Notes: a model not told the origin generated them from the letters alone. A stretch of DNA of 9,546 nt from a candidate division BRC1 bacterium ADurb.BinA292 (GCA_002068205.1 MVZB01000120.1:1-9546); one strand, 5' to 3'. Positions 1 to 5,759 are shown, counted from the first letter of the stretch. A program made the numbers and translations.

Positions 1-98
1 GGAAGGGGGCGAGGACGAGGGGCGAGAGGTGAAAAACCTGATTGGGGTGTGTTTTTTGTTGCGCGGCGGCGGGGTCCGTCCCATGATGGCCGAAGCTG

Positions 99-118
99 AG
101 AAAGGAGGTGGTCCAGTC
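99..118 (+). promoter_or_regulatory. Extended Shine-Dalgarno element, 20-nt match to the 16S 3' tail
   Basis: The sequence AGAAAGGAGGTGGTCCAGTC can pair over all 20 positions with a typical bacterial 16S 3' end (GGCUGGAUCACCUCCUUUCU), using two G-U wobbles. The core AGGAGG (103-108) sits 10 nt before the ATG at 119, so it can act as a ribosome-binding site. It is far longer than an ordinary 4-8 nt Shine-Dalgarno match and reaches the edge of helix 45. The genome's own 16S sequence is not in the window, so the last bases of the match are inferred from the bacterial consensus. Confidence 0.6.
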
Positions 119-157
119 ATGATAGTTCCATGTACCAGCGAGGTGGCTGAAACGTAA
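119..157 (+). CDS. Possible 12-residue micro-peptide (MIVPCTSEVAET)
   Basis: An ATG directly after the extended Shine-Dalgarno element opens a 12-codon frame ending in TAA at 155-157. A second ATG at 130 in another frame opens a 6-codon frame (MYQRGG, stop TGA 148-150) inside it. The stop codons fall in and just after the 5' strand of the outer helix (142-150), so ribosomes translating either frame would open that helix, as in leader-peptide arrangements. The peptide has no recognisable motif. It could equally be fortuitous, with the Shine-Dalgarno-like segment acting as RNA rather than as an initiation site. Confidence 0.3.
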   Translation: MIVPCTSEVAET

Positions 158-236
158 CTGGCTTGCCTGCTTGAGAAAGCGGCTTGGGATCAACGGGCAA
201 GGCAGCCGTTAGACCCCTCAGTCCACCGAAGATTGC

Positions 237-279
237 GCCCGCGGGTTGGCCGCCATTGGCTCCCGCGGGCTTTTCTTTT
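237..279 (+). terminator. Rho-independent terminator of the 99-279 transcript
   Basis: GCCCGCGGG (237-245) pairs perfectly over 9 bp with CCCGCGGGC (262-270), with a 16-nt loop, and is followed at once by TTTTCTTTT (271-279). This is a textbook intrinsic terminator on the plus strand. Confidence 0.85.
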
Positions 280-300
280 GGGGGGGGCTGGTGGGAGGGG

Positions 301-327
301 AAGGGACGGAAGGGACATGAGGGACGT
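301..327 (+). repeat. Three purine-rich 9-nt tandem units
   Basis: AAGGGACGG, AAGGGACAT and GAGGGACGT follow each other without a gap (301-309, 310-318, 319-327). The region just before it (280-300) is also almost all G. A related purine-rich string, CGAGGACGAGGG, occurs at 10-21 and again at 5947-5958. This looks like intergenic low-complexity repeat material. I see no coding signal in it. Confidence 0.5.
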
Positions 328-403
328 AGGATCGATGGTTGTTCCTTAAGAGACCGCATTTCCGTTGACGCAATCTGACACATCGGGTTACCTTGCTGAA
401 GGA

Positions 404-463
404 GCGGCGGGGGCTGTTTCATACGGATTTCATTCGCCGCGGGACGATGCGAATGCATCGTCC
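404..463 (+). promoter_or_regulatory. Two consecutive hairpins in the leader of the cohesin-like gene
   Basis: GGACGATGC (442-450) and GCATCGTCC (455-463) form a perfect 9-bp stem with a GAAT loop, ending 30 nt before the ATG at 494. Just upstream GCGGCG (404-409) can pair with CGCCGC (435-440). No T-tract follows, so neither is a terminator. They may be an operator (the 9-nt arms form a good inverted repeat) or mRNA leader structure. They do not match a riboswitch consensus I know. A weak promoter-like pair (TTGACG at 365-370, TACCTT at 389-394, 18-nt spacer) lies upstream and would put both hairpins in the mRNA. Confidence 0.35.
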
Positions 464-493
464 AGAGCCGGAGCAGGGGGAAGGCAGGAGCTT

Positions 494-1021
494 ATGAAAC
501 GGCGCGCACTATCAACGGTCGGCTGTGGTCTGTTGACGCTGGTGCTGGCCGGCGCGGCGTGGGCCGATATCACGAGCAAGCCGCGGATGATTAGCGCGCA
601 GCGCGGGGCGCCGCTGCTGATCAGCCTGGACGTGGATGCGACCGAGGCGGAAGCCGTGGCGGGGATCAATGGGCGGCTGACGTATGATCCGGCGATCTTC
701 CATAACCCGGCGATTGGGTTGCAGGTGGGCGCGGCGGGGTTCACGGCGCTGGGCAACGAGGTGGCGCCGGGCGATTTCCGGTTTGTGATTTATGCCAACC
801 CGACGGCGACAATGAATCTCAATCTGCCGGTGGCGGAGTTCAACATCGACGTGGATCCGCTGGCGCCGTTCAACACGACGCAGACGCTGAGCTTCGACAT
901 GGCGGCGGCGGGGAGCCCGGAGGGTCAATCGTTCGCGGCGCAGGGCAAGAGCGTGTCGTTCGCCGATTTCGTGGTCAATATCAACGCGAATGCGGCGGAG
1001 GCGTGGGCGGTCTACGAATAA
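494..1021 (+). CDS. Secreted cohesin-like domain protein
   Basis: 175 aa. Residues 1-24 form a clear signal peptide: basic MKRR, a hydrophobic core, and a likely signal peptidase I cut after AWA (22-24). The rest is a single beta-rich domain. Its pattern, hydrophobic strands at 40-48 then 'INGRLTYDPAIF' (58-69), then FRFVIYANP and LPVAEFNIDV, resembles cohesin-type domains, in which 'LxYDPxxL' after the first strands is characteristic. Cohesins bind dockerins in extracellular complexes. Here there is no second domain, no dockerin, no PEP-CTERM sorting signal and no anchor, so a cellulosome-like role is not claimed. I placed the start at ATG 494 because it gives the signal peptide. The reading frame is open upstream to a TTG at 365, but that extension is not protein-like. 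GGAG lies only 3 nt before the ATG, which is tight. The gene stands alone between a leader with hairpins and its own terminator. The coding call is fairly firm, the family assignment moderate. Confidence 0.75.
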   Translation: MKRRALSTVGCGLLTLVLAGAAWADITSKPRMISAQRGAPLLISLDVDATEAEAVAGINGRLTYDPAIFHNPAIGLQVGAAGFTALGNEVAPGDFRFVIYANPTATMNLNLPVAEFNIDVDPLAPFNTTQTLSFDMAAAGSPEGQSFAAQGKSVSFADFVVNINANAAEAWAVYE

Positions 1022-1056
1022 CGCCCGCCGGGCGCGACGGCGTCACGCAATCCGAT

Positions 1057-1090
1057 CCCCCGTCTCAGCGCGAGGCGGGGGTTTTCATTT
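1057..1090 (+). terminator. Rho-independent terminator after the cohesin-like gene
   Basis: CCCCCGTCTC (1057-1066) and GAGGCGGGGG (1072-1081) form a 10-bp stem (one G-T wobble) around an AGCGC loop, followed by TTTTCATTT. It lies 35 nt past the stop codon and separates this gene from the symporter downstream. Confidence 0.85.
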
Positions 1091-1174
1091 GCGCCGGTTT
1101 GGATGCGGGGACGAAGGTTTTCTTTCGCGGCCGAACGTGTTATTGCGTGGTGAACCCCCAACCCCGGAGCACGC

Positions 1175-2962
1175 ATGGATCCCCTTCTTGAATCCGTCCG
1201 CGACCAGGTGCAGTTCACCTGGCCCGCCTGGCTGATCATCGCGGCCTACATGATTTTCACGACCTGGCTGGGTCACCGGCTGAGCGGGCGGCAGGCGACG
1301 ATCCGCGACTTTTTTCTGGGGGGTCGGCGGCTGCCGTGGTATGCGGTCTGCGGGTCGATCATCGCGACGGAGCTGAGCGCGATGACGCTGGTCGTGGCGC
1401 CGGCGTTCCTGTGGTCGGCGACCGGCGACATGTCGTATGCGGTGCTCGGGGTGGGGACAATCCTTGCCCGGATCGTCGTCGGCTACTGGTTCGTGCCGCA
1501 TTACTATGCCGAGGAGATCTACTCGCCCTACGAATACATCGGCAACCGGCTGGGGGAGCGCGCCGGCCGCACGACGAGCCTGCTGTTCATGCTCGGGGGG
1601 GTGCTGGGCCAGGGGACGCGCGTGCTGCTGACGGCGGTGGTGTTGCAGGTCGTGACGGGGATCTCGATCTTCTGGTCGATCTGGATCGTCGGGCTGGTGG
1701 CCGTGCTGTGGACGTGGATGGGGGGGATCACGACGGTGATCTGGACCGACGTGATCCAGTTCGTGGTGTTTCTGTTTTCGTCGCTGTTGATGATGCTGAT
1801 CGTGCTGTGGGAGTTTCCGCCGACCGGCGTGGTCAGCCCGGGCCTCGTGTTCAACCTGGCCTGGGAGGAAGGCAAATTCCACTGGCTGAATTTCGAATTT
1901 GACCTGACGCAGAGCTATACGGTGTGGGCGGGGCTGATCGCCTCGACGATCGGCGGGCTGGCGGCCTATGGGACCGATCAGATGCTGGTGCAGCGGTTGT
2001 TCTGCTGCCGCGACCCGCGCGAGGCGCGCAAGGCGATCATCTGGTCGAGCGCGGGCCAGATCATGATGGTGATCTGCCTGCTGACGGGGGTGGGGCTGTG
2101 GGCGTATTACCAGCGCAGCGGGCTGCCCGACACGCCCAACGCGTGGGAGGCGGCGCAGATCGCGGAGAACACGAACCGGCTGGTGCCGGTGTTCATCAAG
2201 TTTCGGATGCCGTGGTATCTGGGGGGCATCATGGTGGCGGGGATCTTCGCGGCGGCGATCAGTTCGCTCGACTCGATTCTGGCGGCGCTGGCGCAGCAGA
2301 CGCTGGCGTGGACGCGGGGCCGGCGAGGCGAGCAGCAGGGCGACGTACGGGAGATCGCCCTGAGCCGGCTCTATGTCATCCTGTGGGCGATCGTGCTGTG
2401 CGGGATGGCGACGGTGTTCCAGATGCTGATCGTGCGCGAGCTGAGCAGCGCGGAAGCGAGCGGGACGTTCGGCTCGGGGCTGCTGATCGAACTGGCGCTG
2501 GCGGTGGTGGGTTACACCAGCGGGGGGATTCTGGGGTTCTTCCTGCTGGCGCTGGTGCCGTCGTGGCGGGTCGAGGGGCGCGGACTGGAGTGGGCCGCGG
2601 CACTGAGCGTGATGACGATCTTCGCGATCACGCAGCATGCCGGTTGGGCGTTCACGGCGCTGCTGGCGGCCGGCGCGGCGCTGATCGCGGCGGCGTTGGG
2701 GTTGCTGCCCGAGCGGCGCGCCGCGTTCACGCTGAAGCTGCTGCCGTTCATCGCGGGGATTCTGCTGCTGAACCGCGTGCAGACGGACGGCCTGCGGTTC
2801 GCCTGGCCGTATGGCGCGGGCGGGGGGGGCGAGGCGGCGGCGTTCATCCGACTGGGGTGGCCGTGGTTCGTGCCGCTGGGCTGCCTGGTGATGGTGACGG
2901 CGGCCTGGACGCTGTGCCGGCGGCAGGGGGGGCGCGGCGCGGAGGAGGCGCCGGGCGGCTGA
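1175..2962 (+). CDS. Sodium:solute symporter (SSS family) membrane protein
   Basis: 595 aa, with about 13 hydrophobic membrane-spanning segments spread over the whole length. It fits the SSS family, which uses the inward sodium gradient to import sugars, amino acids, vitamins or other small solutes across the inner membrane. Family marks seen: 'RDFFLGGRRLPWY' (44-56) after the first segment, 'GGITTVIWTDVIQ' (183-195), 'YGTDQMLVQRLF' (265-276), and 'AAAISSLDSILAAL' (359-372), whose Ser-Ser pair matches the helix that supplies the Na2 sodium site. The length and C-terminal extra helices fit the larger sugar-transporter-like branch, but nothing in the sequence or context fixes the substrate. The start is supported by GGAG at 1166-1169, 5 nt before the ATG. 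It follows a terminator, so it should have its own promoter; only a poor candidate (TATTGC at 1141-1146 with an upstream TG) is visible. It converges on the deacetylase gene. Confidence 0.95.
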   Translation: MDPLLESVRDQVQFTWPAWLIIAAYMIFTTWLGHRLSGRQATIRDFFLGGRRLPWYAVCGSIIATELSAMTLVVAPAFLWSATGDMSYAVLGVGTILARIVVGYWFVPHYYAEEIYSPYEYIGNRLGERAGRTTSLLFMLGGVLGQGTRVLLTAVVLQVVTGISIFWSIWIVGLVAVLWTWMGGITTVIWTDVIQFVVFLFSSLLMMLIVLWEFPPTGVVSPGLVFNLAWEEGKFHWLNFEFDLTQSYTVWAGLIASTIGGLAAYGTDQMLVQRLFCCRDPREARKAIIWSSAGQIMMVICLLTGVGLWAYYQRSGLPDTPNAWEAAQIAENTNRLVPVFIKFRMPWYLGGIMVAGIFAAAISSLDSILAALAQQTLAWTRGRRGEQQGDVREIALSRLYVILWAIVLCGMATVFQMLIVRELSSAEASGTFGSGLLIELALAVVGYTSGGILGFFLLALVPSWRVEGRGLEWAAALSVMTIFAITQHAGWAFTALLAAGAALIAAALGLLPERRAAFTLKLLPFIAGILLLNRVQTDGLRFAWPYGAGGGGEAAAFIRLGWPWFVPLGCLVMVTAAWTLCRRQGGRGAEEAPGG

Positions 2963-2980
2963 GCGGGGCGCGACGAAGAA

Positions 2981-4018
2981 TTATTCCGGCGGCTGGGGCG
3001 CCGGGTCGAGTTGCCAGAAGGGGGCCTGATATTGCACGGTGGCCTCGATCGCGCGCCGGCCGACGCAGTGCGGATCCGTGGGGATTGAGAAATCCGGCTG
3101 AAAGGGTTCGCCGCGGGCGAGGGCGACCAGGCCCGTGATTACGTCGGCCAGCGCCTCCAGGTCGTAACCCCCCTCAAGCAGGTAGGCGATGCGGCCGCCG
3201 CAGAGCTCCGCGGCCAGGGCATTGAGCCGGCGGCCGAGGTGGAGGTAGCCCGCGCTGGAGAGGGTCAGGTCGCCCAGGGGGTCGCGCGCGTGAGCGTCGG
3301 TCCCGAGCGAGACGAGGAGCATCGCGGGGCGGAACTGGCGCAGGATGGGTTCGATGACGCGATCGAACGCCAGGTGGAAGGTTCCGTCGCCGCTGCCGGC
3401 GGGCAAGGCCAGATTGACGGTATGGCCGGCGCCGTCGCCCGCGCCGGTTTCGGTGGCCGGGCCGGTGCCGGGGTAATGCGGGTATTGATGGGTTGAGATG
3501 AACAGGATGTCGCGGCTGGTAATGAAGATGTCCTGGGTGCCGTTGCCGTGATGGACATCGAGATCGACGATCGCGAGGGGCCGGCGCTCGCGGGCGAACA
3601 GGCAGGCCGCGGCGATGGCCGCATTGTTCAGGTAGCAGAAGCCCATCGCGGTATCGGGCGTGGCATGGTGGCCGGGGGGGCGCAGCAGGGCGAGGGCGGG
3701 GACGGCGTCGCGCCAGGCGGTGTCGACGGCGAGGAGGGCGCCGCCGGCGGCGAGCCGGGCGATCGCGGGGGTCTCCGGGCGGACGTAGGTATCGGCATCC
3801 CAGTCGCCCTCGCCGAAGGCGGCCAGGCGGCGCAGATAGGCGGGCCGGTGAACGCGCAGCACGTCGGCGTCGTCCACCGGCCCCGGTTCCAACAGGTCGC
3901 GCCAGAAGCCGGCCGCGCGCAGGCGAGCCTCGATGGCCGCCAGCCGCTCGGGCCGTTCGGGATGGCCGGCGCCTCCCTGCAGATGGTCCAGGTAACGCGG
4001 GTGATAGACAAGGTGCAT
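2981..4018 (-). CDS. Histone deacetylase-like amidohydrolase (AcuC / class II HDAC type)
   Basis: 345 aa, full length for the zinc-dependent deacetylase family (arginase-deacetylase fold). The family removes acetyl groups from lysines in proteins or from small acetylated amines. The active site looks complete: tandem histidines H117-H118 in 'RPPGHHA', 'MGFCYLNNAAIAA' (125-137), zinc ligands D154 and H156 in 'DLDVHHGNGTQ', the third ligand D241 in 'SLGTDAHARDP', and the transition-state tyrosine Y285 in 'LEGGYD'. The N-terminal 'HPERPERL' (19-26) is typical of bacterial members. No signal peptide, so cytoplasmic. It starts 28 bp after the ferritin-like stop on the same strand, so the two are probably co-transcribed. 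No good Shine-Dalgarno is visible before this ATG, which suggests coupled or weak initiation. Likely substrates are acetylated proteins such as acetyl-CoA synthetase, or acetylpolyamines; the sequence does not decide between them. No intrinsic terminator is seen in the 18 bp after the stop. Confidence 0.95.
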   Translation of the reverse strand: MHLVYHPRYLDHLQGGAGHPERPERLAAIEARLRAAGFWRDLLEPGPVDDADVLRVHRPAYLRRLAAFGEGDWDADTYVRPETPAIARLAAGGALLAVDTAWRDAVPALALLRPPGHHATPDTAMGFCYLNNAAIAAACLFARERRPLAIVDLDVHHGNGTQDIFITSRDILFISTHQYPHYPGTGPATETGAGDGAGHTVNLALPAGSGDGTFHLAFDRVIEPILRQFRPAMLLVSLGTDAHARDPLGDLTLSSAGYLHLGRRLNALAAELCGGRIAYLLEGGYDLEALADVITGLVALARGEPFQPDFSIPTDPHCVGRRAIEATVQYQAPFWQLDPAPQPPE

Positions 4019-4046
4019 GCCGCGGACCCGGGAGACGCTTCGGCGA

Positions 4047-4526
4047 TCAGGCTTTGACTTCCTTCTTAGAGTACTCGGTCAGATAGCCCTTGAACAGGCG
4101 GAGGTGTTCCTGCTCGTCGCCCATCAACTGGATGCAGATGTCCTGGGTGACCCAGTCGATGCCGTCGCACATTTCGATGAGCTTCGTGTACTGCTCGATG
4201 GCGCCCTGTTCGGCCTCCATGACGCCCTTGATGACCGAGACGACGTCGGTCAGATCCCTGGGGGGCTGGAGGGATTTCTGCTCCATCGTCAGGTCGAGGG
4301 AGCCGGGGATGCCCGAGCCGAGGACCTTGATGCGCCTGGCGAGGGTCTGGGCGTGGGTCAGTTCCTCCTGGACGTCGGCGGCGAGGGCCTTGCGGATCTC
4401 CTCGGCGCGGATGCCGTCGAGGTGGATTGAATTGGCCAGGTAATTAATGACCGTTTCAATCTCCATGAAATAGGACTTCTTGAGCTCGGCAACGATCTGC
4501 TGCTGAGTGGCCTTCTTCTCAGGCAT
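4047..4526 (-). CDS. Ferritin-like diiron protein (bacterioferritin-type, likely haem-free)
   Basis: 159 aa, entirely helical in character and the right length for a bacterioferritin-like four-helix bundle. The expected diiron ligands can be placed: a glutamate in helix A (E22 or E24), E55 and H58 in 'EELTH', a glutamate in helix C (E104 or E106), and E138 and H141 in 'DEQEH'. The double ExxH arrangement is diagnostic of ferritin-like carboxylate diiron proteins, which oxidise and store iron or handle peroxide. In E. coli bacterioferritin the haem-binding Met52 lies in the first ExxH; the matching residue here is L56, so haem binding in the usual way is unlikely. The protein is soluble and cytoplasmic, with no signal peptide. 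The start is at ATG 4526, with AAAGGG about 9 nt upstream as a plausible ribosome-binding site. It is the first gene of a probable pair with the deacetylase. It could also be a ferritin-like protein of another role, such as an encapsulin cargo, but no targeting peptide is evident. Confidence 0.85.
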   Translation of the reverse strand: MPEKKATQQQIVAELKKSYFMEIETVINYLANSIHLDGIRAEEIRKALAADVQEELTHAQTLARRIKVLGSGIPGSLDLTMEQKSLQPPRDLTDVVSVIKGVMEAEQGAIEQYTKLIEMCDGIDWVTQDICIQLMGDEQEHLRLFKGYLTEYSKKEVKA

Positions 4527-4544
4527 GGTCGGTAACCCTTTCCA

Positions 4545-4560
4545 GCCGCCTGCGGGCGGC
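4545..4560 (-). promoter_or_regulatory. Hairpin in the leader of the ferritin-like gene
   Basis: GCCGCC (4545-4550) and GGCGGC (4555-4560) make a perfect 6-bp stem with a 4-nt loop, 18 bp upstream of the ferritin-like start codon. It could affect translation or be a binding site. No iron-box (Fur-like) palindrome was recognised here. The surrounding 4527-4710 gap shows no clear promoter and no coding signal. Confidence 0.25.
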
Positions 4561-4710
4561 GCGGTGTTTACAACGCGCGGGCGAGCCCGTGGAGAGACAA
4601 GTCAAGTTGCGCCAAGTTGATGCGCGGCCACCGGGGCGCGCGCCGTGCCAGCGGCTCGCGAGACACGCTGTGTGTGAACAAACTTTGTGCCGATTGGACG
4701 GCGAACGGGC

Positions 4711-5385
4711 TCAACCGGACCCGGACTGGGTGGATTGGGCGTCGGCGTCCAGCCAGCCGAAGACGATCTTGGCGGACATCCAGCCCTCGTCGCCATCGGC
4801 GTGGCGCACGTGGAGCCAGCCATCCTTTTCCTCGAGGACCTGGAAAATCACGCCGCGTTCGGCGGTGAAGGCGATGGCGGCCTCCGTGCCGACGCCGGTG
4901 CGGACGTTGCACTTGCCCAGCTTGGTGATGACGTAGGGCGGCTCCAGCTCGACCAGATTGGGGTGGACCCAGCCCTTGTCGCCTTCGTAGTCCTGGACGA
5001 GGATCCAGCCGTTGCGGGCCAGGTCGACGACCCAGACCGGGAAATGGCGGCCGTAGTTCATGATCACGGCGTATTCGGTGCCCGGCCCGCGGCGGACGTT
5101 GAGCTTGTCGTGATCGATCCAGACGAAGCCGGTCCGGGTCAGATATTCGGCGAGGACCCATCCCTCGTTGCCGTCGGCGCGGACGCGGGCCCATTCGTTC
5201 TTGCGCTCGAGGACCTTGACCGGCTGGTATTTGTTGAGCTTGGCGATGCTGCGCGCCGACGTGGAGGCGGAACCGCGCAGGGTCAGGGTGTCGGCCTTCA
5301 CCAGGGCCCCCTGCTGGGCGCCGGCGAAGACGGGGATCAGGAACAGAAAGCCGGCCATCAGCCAGCACGCACGGACTTTCTTCAT
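4711..5385 (-). CDS. Secreted protein with three bacterial SH3 (SH3b) domains
   Basis: 224 aa. Residues 1-23 are a signal peptide (MKKVR, hydrophobic stretch 8-20, AGA before the mature QQGALV). The mature protein is three successive SH3b repeats: about 27-84, 88-148 and 152-212. Each shows the SH3_3 pattern 'LxxRxGxxTxxxxI' (TLTLRGSASTSARSI; KLNVRRGPGTEYAVI; KCNVRTGVGTEAAI) and ends in a G-W turn (EGWV at 74-77, KGWV at 137-140, EGWM at 200-203). SH3b domains usually bind peptidoglycan or peptides in the envelope. No catalytic domain is attached, so it may be a wall-binding or adaptor protein. I chose ATG 5385 because it gives the signal peptide; the frame stays open far upstream but there it only overlaps dnaE in another frame. 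No strong Shine-Dalgarno is visible; GAGG lies 14-15 nt upstream. No intrinsic terminator is seen after the stop. The domain call is firm, the biological role unknown. Confidence 0.9.
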   Translation of the reverse strand: MKKVRACWLMAGFLFLIPVFAGAQQGALVKADTLTLRGSASTSARSIAKLNKYQPVKVLERKNEWARVRADGNEGWVLAEYLTRTGFVWIDHDKLNVRRGPGTEYAVIMNYGRHFPVWVVDLARNGWILVQDYEGDKGWVHPNLVELEPPYVITKLGKCNVRTGVGTEAAIAFTAERGVIFQVLEEKDGWLHVRHADGDEGWMSAKIVFGWLDADAQSTQSGSG

Positions 5386-5538
5386 CGTAAGGCGCAATTC
5401 CCTCGGAAATCTTGTGGGAGGCCGGCGCCGCGGGGACCGCGCGCGTCGCGCCGGGCGTTTCCCTTCCACAAGACTAATACAGGGGGGTTTTGTTTCACAA
5501 CGCCTGAATGGCCGGTGGGCCCCTTGCGCGGGGAGGAC

Positions 5539-5604
5539 GATACGGTTGTGTCCGATTGTGTCCGATGGCGCAAGCGATGGCGATAGCGATAGCGATACCG
5601 TATC
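5539..5604. repeat. Tandem repeats bracketed by a perfect inverted repeat
   Basis: Two exact copies of TTGTGTCCGA (5546-5555, 5556-5565) are followed by a run of hexamers, GCGATG then three GCGATA (5574-5597). The motif CGATGGCG also occurs twice (5563-5570, 5575-5582). The block is flanked without a gap by GATACGG (5539-5545) and CCGTATC (5598-5604), a perfect 7-nt inverted repeat. The right end also contains the palindrome GATACCGTATC (5594-5604). Function is unknown. Confidence 0.6.
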
Positions 5605-5685
5605 AGGACGAAAGGGAGGGGTGAGCCGCGCGATGGTCAGAAGCGGGGGCGCCTCGCCGGCCATCCCTTGCAGGGGTTTGGTTTT

Positions 5686-5759
5686 GCGGGGGTGGCAACG
5701 CAGGGTTCCGGCCTGCGGCCGTCCCCCTGCGCTTGACTCCGGTCGTCCGCAGCGCGGAC
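5686..5759. repeat. Hairpin cluster (long imperfect stem plus short perfect stem)
   Basis: CGCAGG (5699-5704) pairs with CCTGCG (5712-5717) around a 7-nt loop. The stem is extended by GGC/GCC (5694-5696 with 5718-5720) and by five G-C pairs (5688-5692 with 5723-5727), broken only by small bulges. Fifteen bases later GTCCGC (5745-5750) pairs with GCGGAC (5754-5759) around a 3-nt loop. No T-tract follows on either strand, so this is not a terminator. It resembles REP-like intergenic palindromes or a structured RNA. Confidence 0.45.

Larger units (their letters stand above)
99..279 (+). ncRNA. Candidate structured small RNA or micro-ORF transcript with 16S-complementary 5' part and terminator
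   Basis: I do not recognise a named family. Seen directly: an element complementary to the 16S 3' end (99-118), then a 12-codon ORF (119-157), then a foldable body, then an intrinsic terminator (237-279). The body has an outer helix pairing 142-150 with 218-227 (one bulged T at 222), an inner helix pairing 162-167 with 196-201, and inside it a hairpin pairing 169-172 with 177-180 around a GAGA tetraloop (GNRA type). Order and nesting of helices followed by a terminator are what a discrete RNA gene of about 180 nt would show. No convincing promoter is visible in 1-98, so the 5' end is uncertain. Alternatives: an attenuator-type leader for the gene at 494, or the 3' end of an operon lying to the left. 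Function is not assigned. Confidence 0.55.

Noticed and set aside
34..57. Possible terminator (AGGT/ACCT pairing near a T6 run) at the left edge
   Set aside because: The stem is only 4 bp and ends well before the T run, so it does not have the geometry of an intrinsic terminator.
119..230. A degenerate ribosomal protein bS21 gene or a 6S RNA
   Set aside because: The long Shine-Dalgarno recalls rpsU, but the codons after the ATG show no bS21 residues and stop after 12. The fold is not the single long bubble-containing rod of 6S RNA.
365..493. Upstream TTG start for the cohesin-like protein
   Set aside because: It would put 43 unlikely residues before a signal peptide and would run through the two leader hairpins.
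1085..2638. A 517-codon minus-strand open frame antisense to the symporter
   Set aside because: The product is Arg/His/Pro/Gln-rich without domains, and the plus strand encodes a clear SSS-family transporter.
1924..3138. A 404-codon plus-strand frame overlapping the symporter in another frame
   Set aside because: Its product is Gly/Ala/Arg-rich low complexity and it conflicts with the well-supported symporter frame.
5474..5500. Promoter for the SH3b gene (TTGTGA, 15-nt spacer, TATTAG on the minus strand)
   Set aside because: Both boxes match only four of six positions and the spacer is too short for a confident call.
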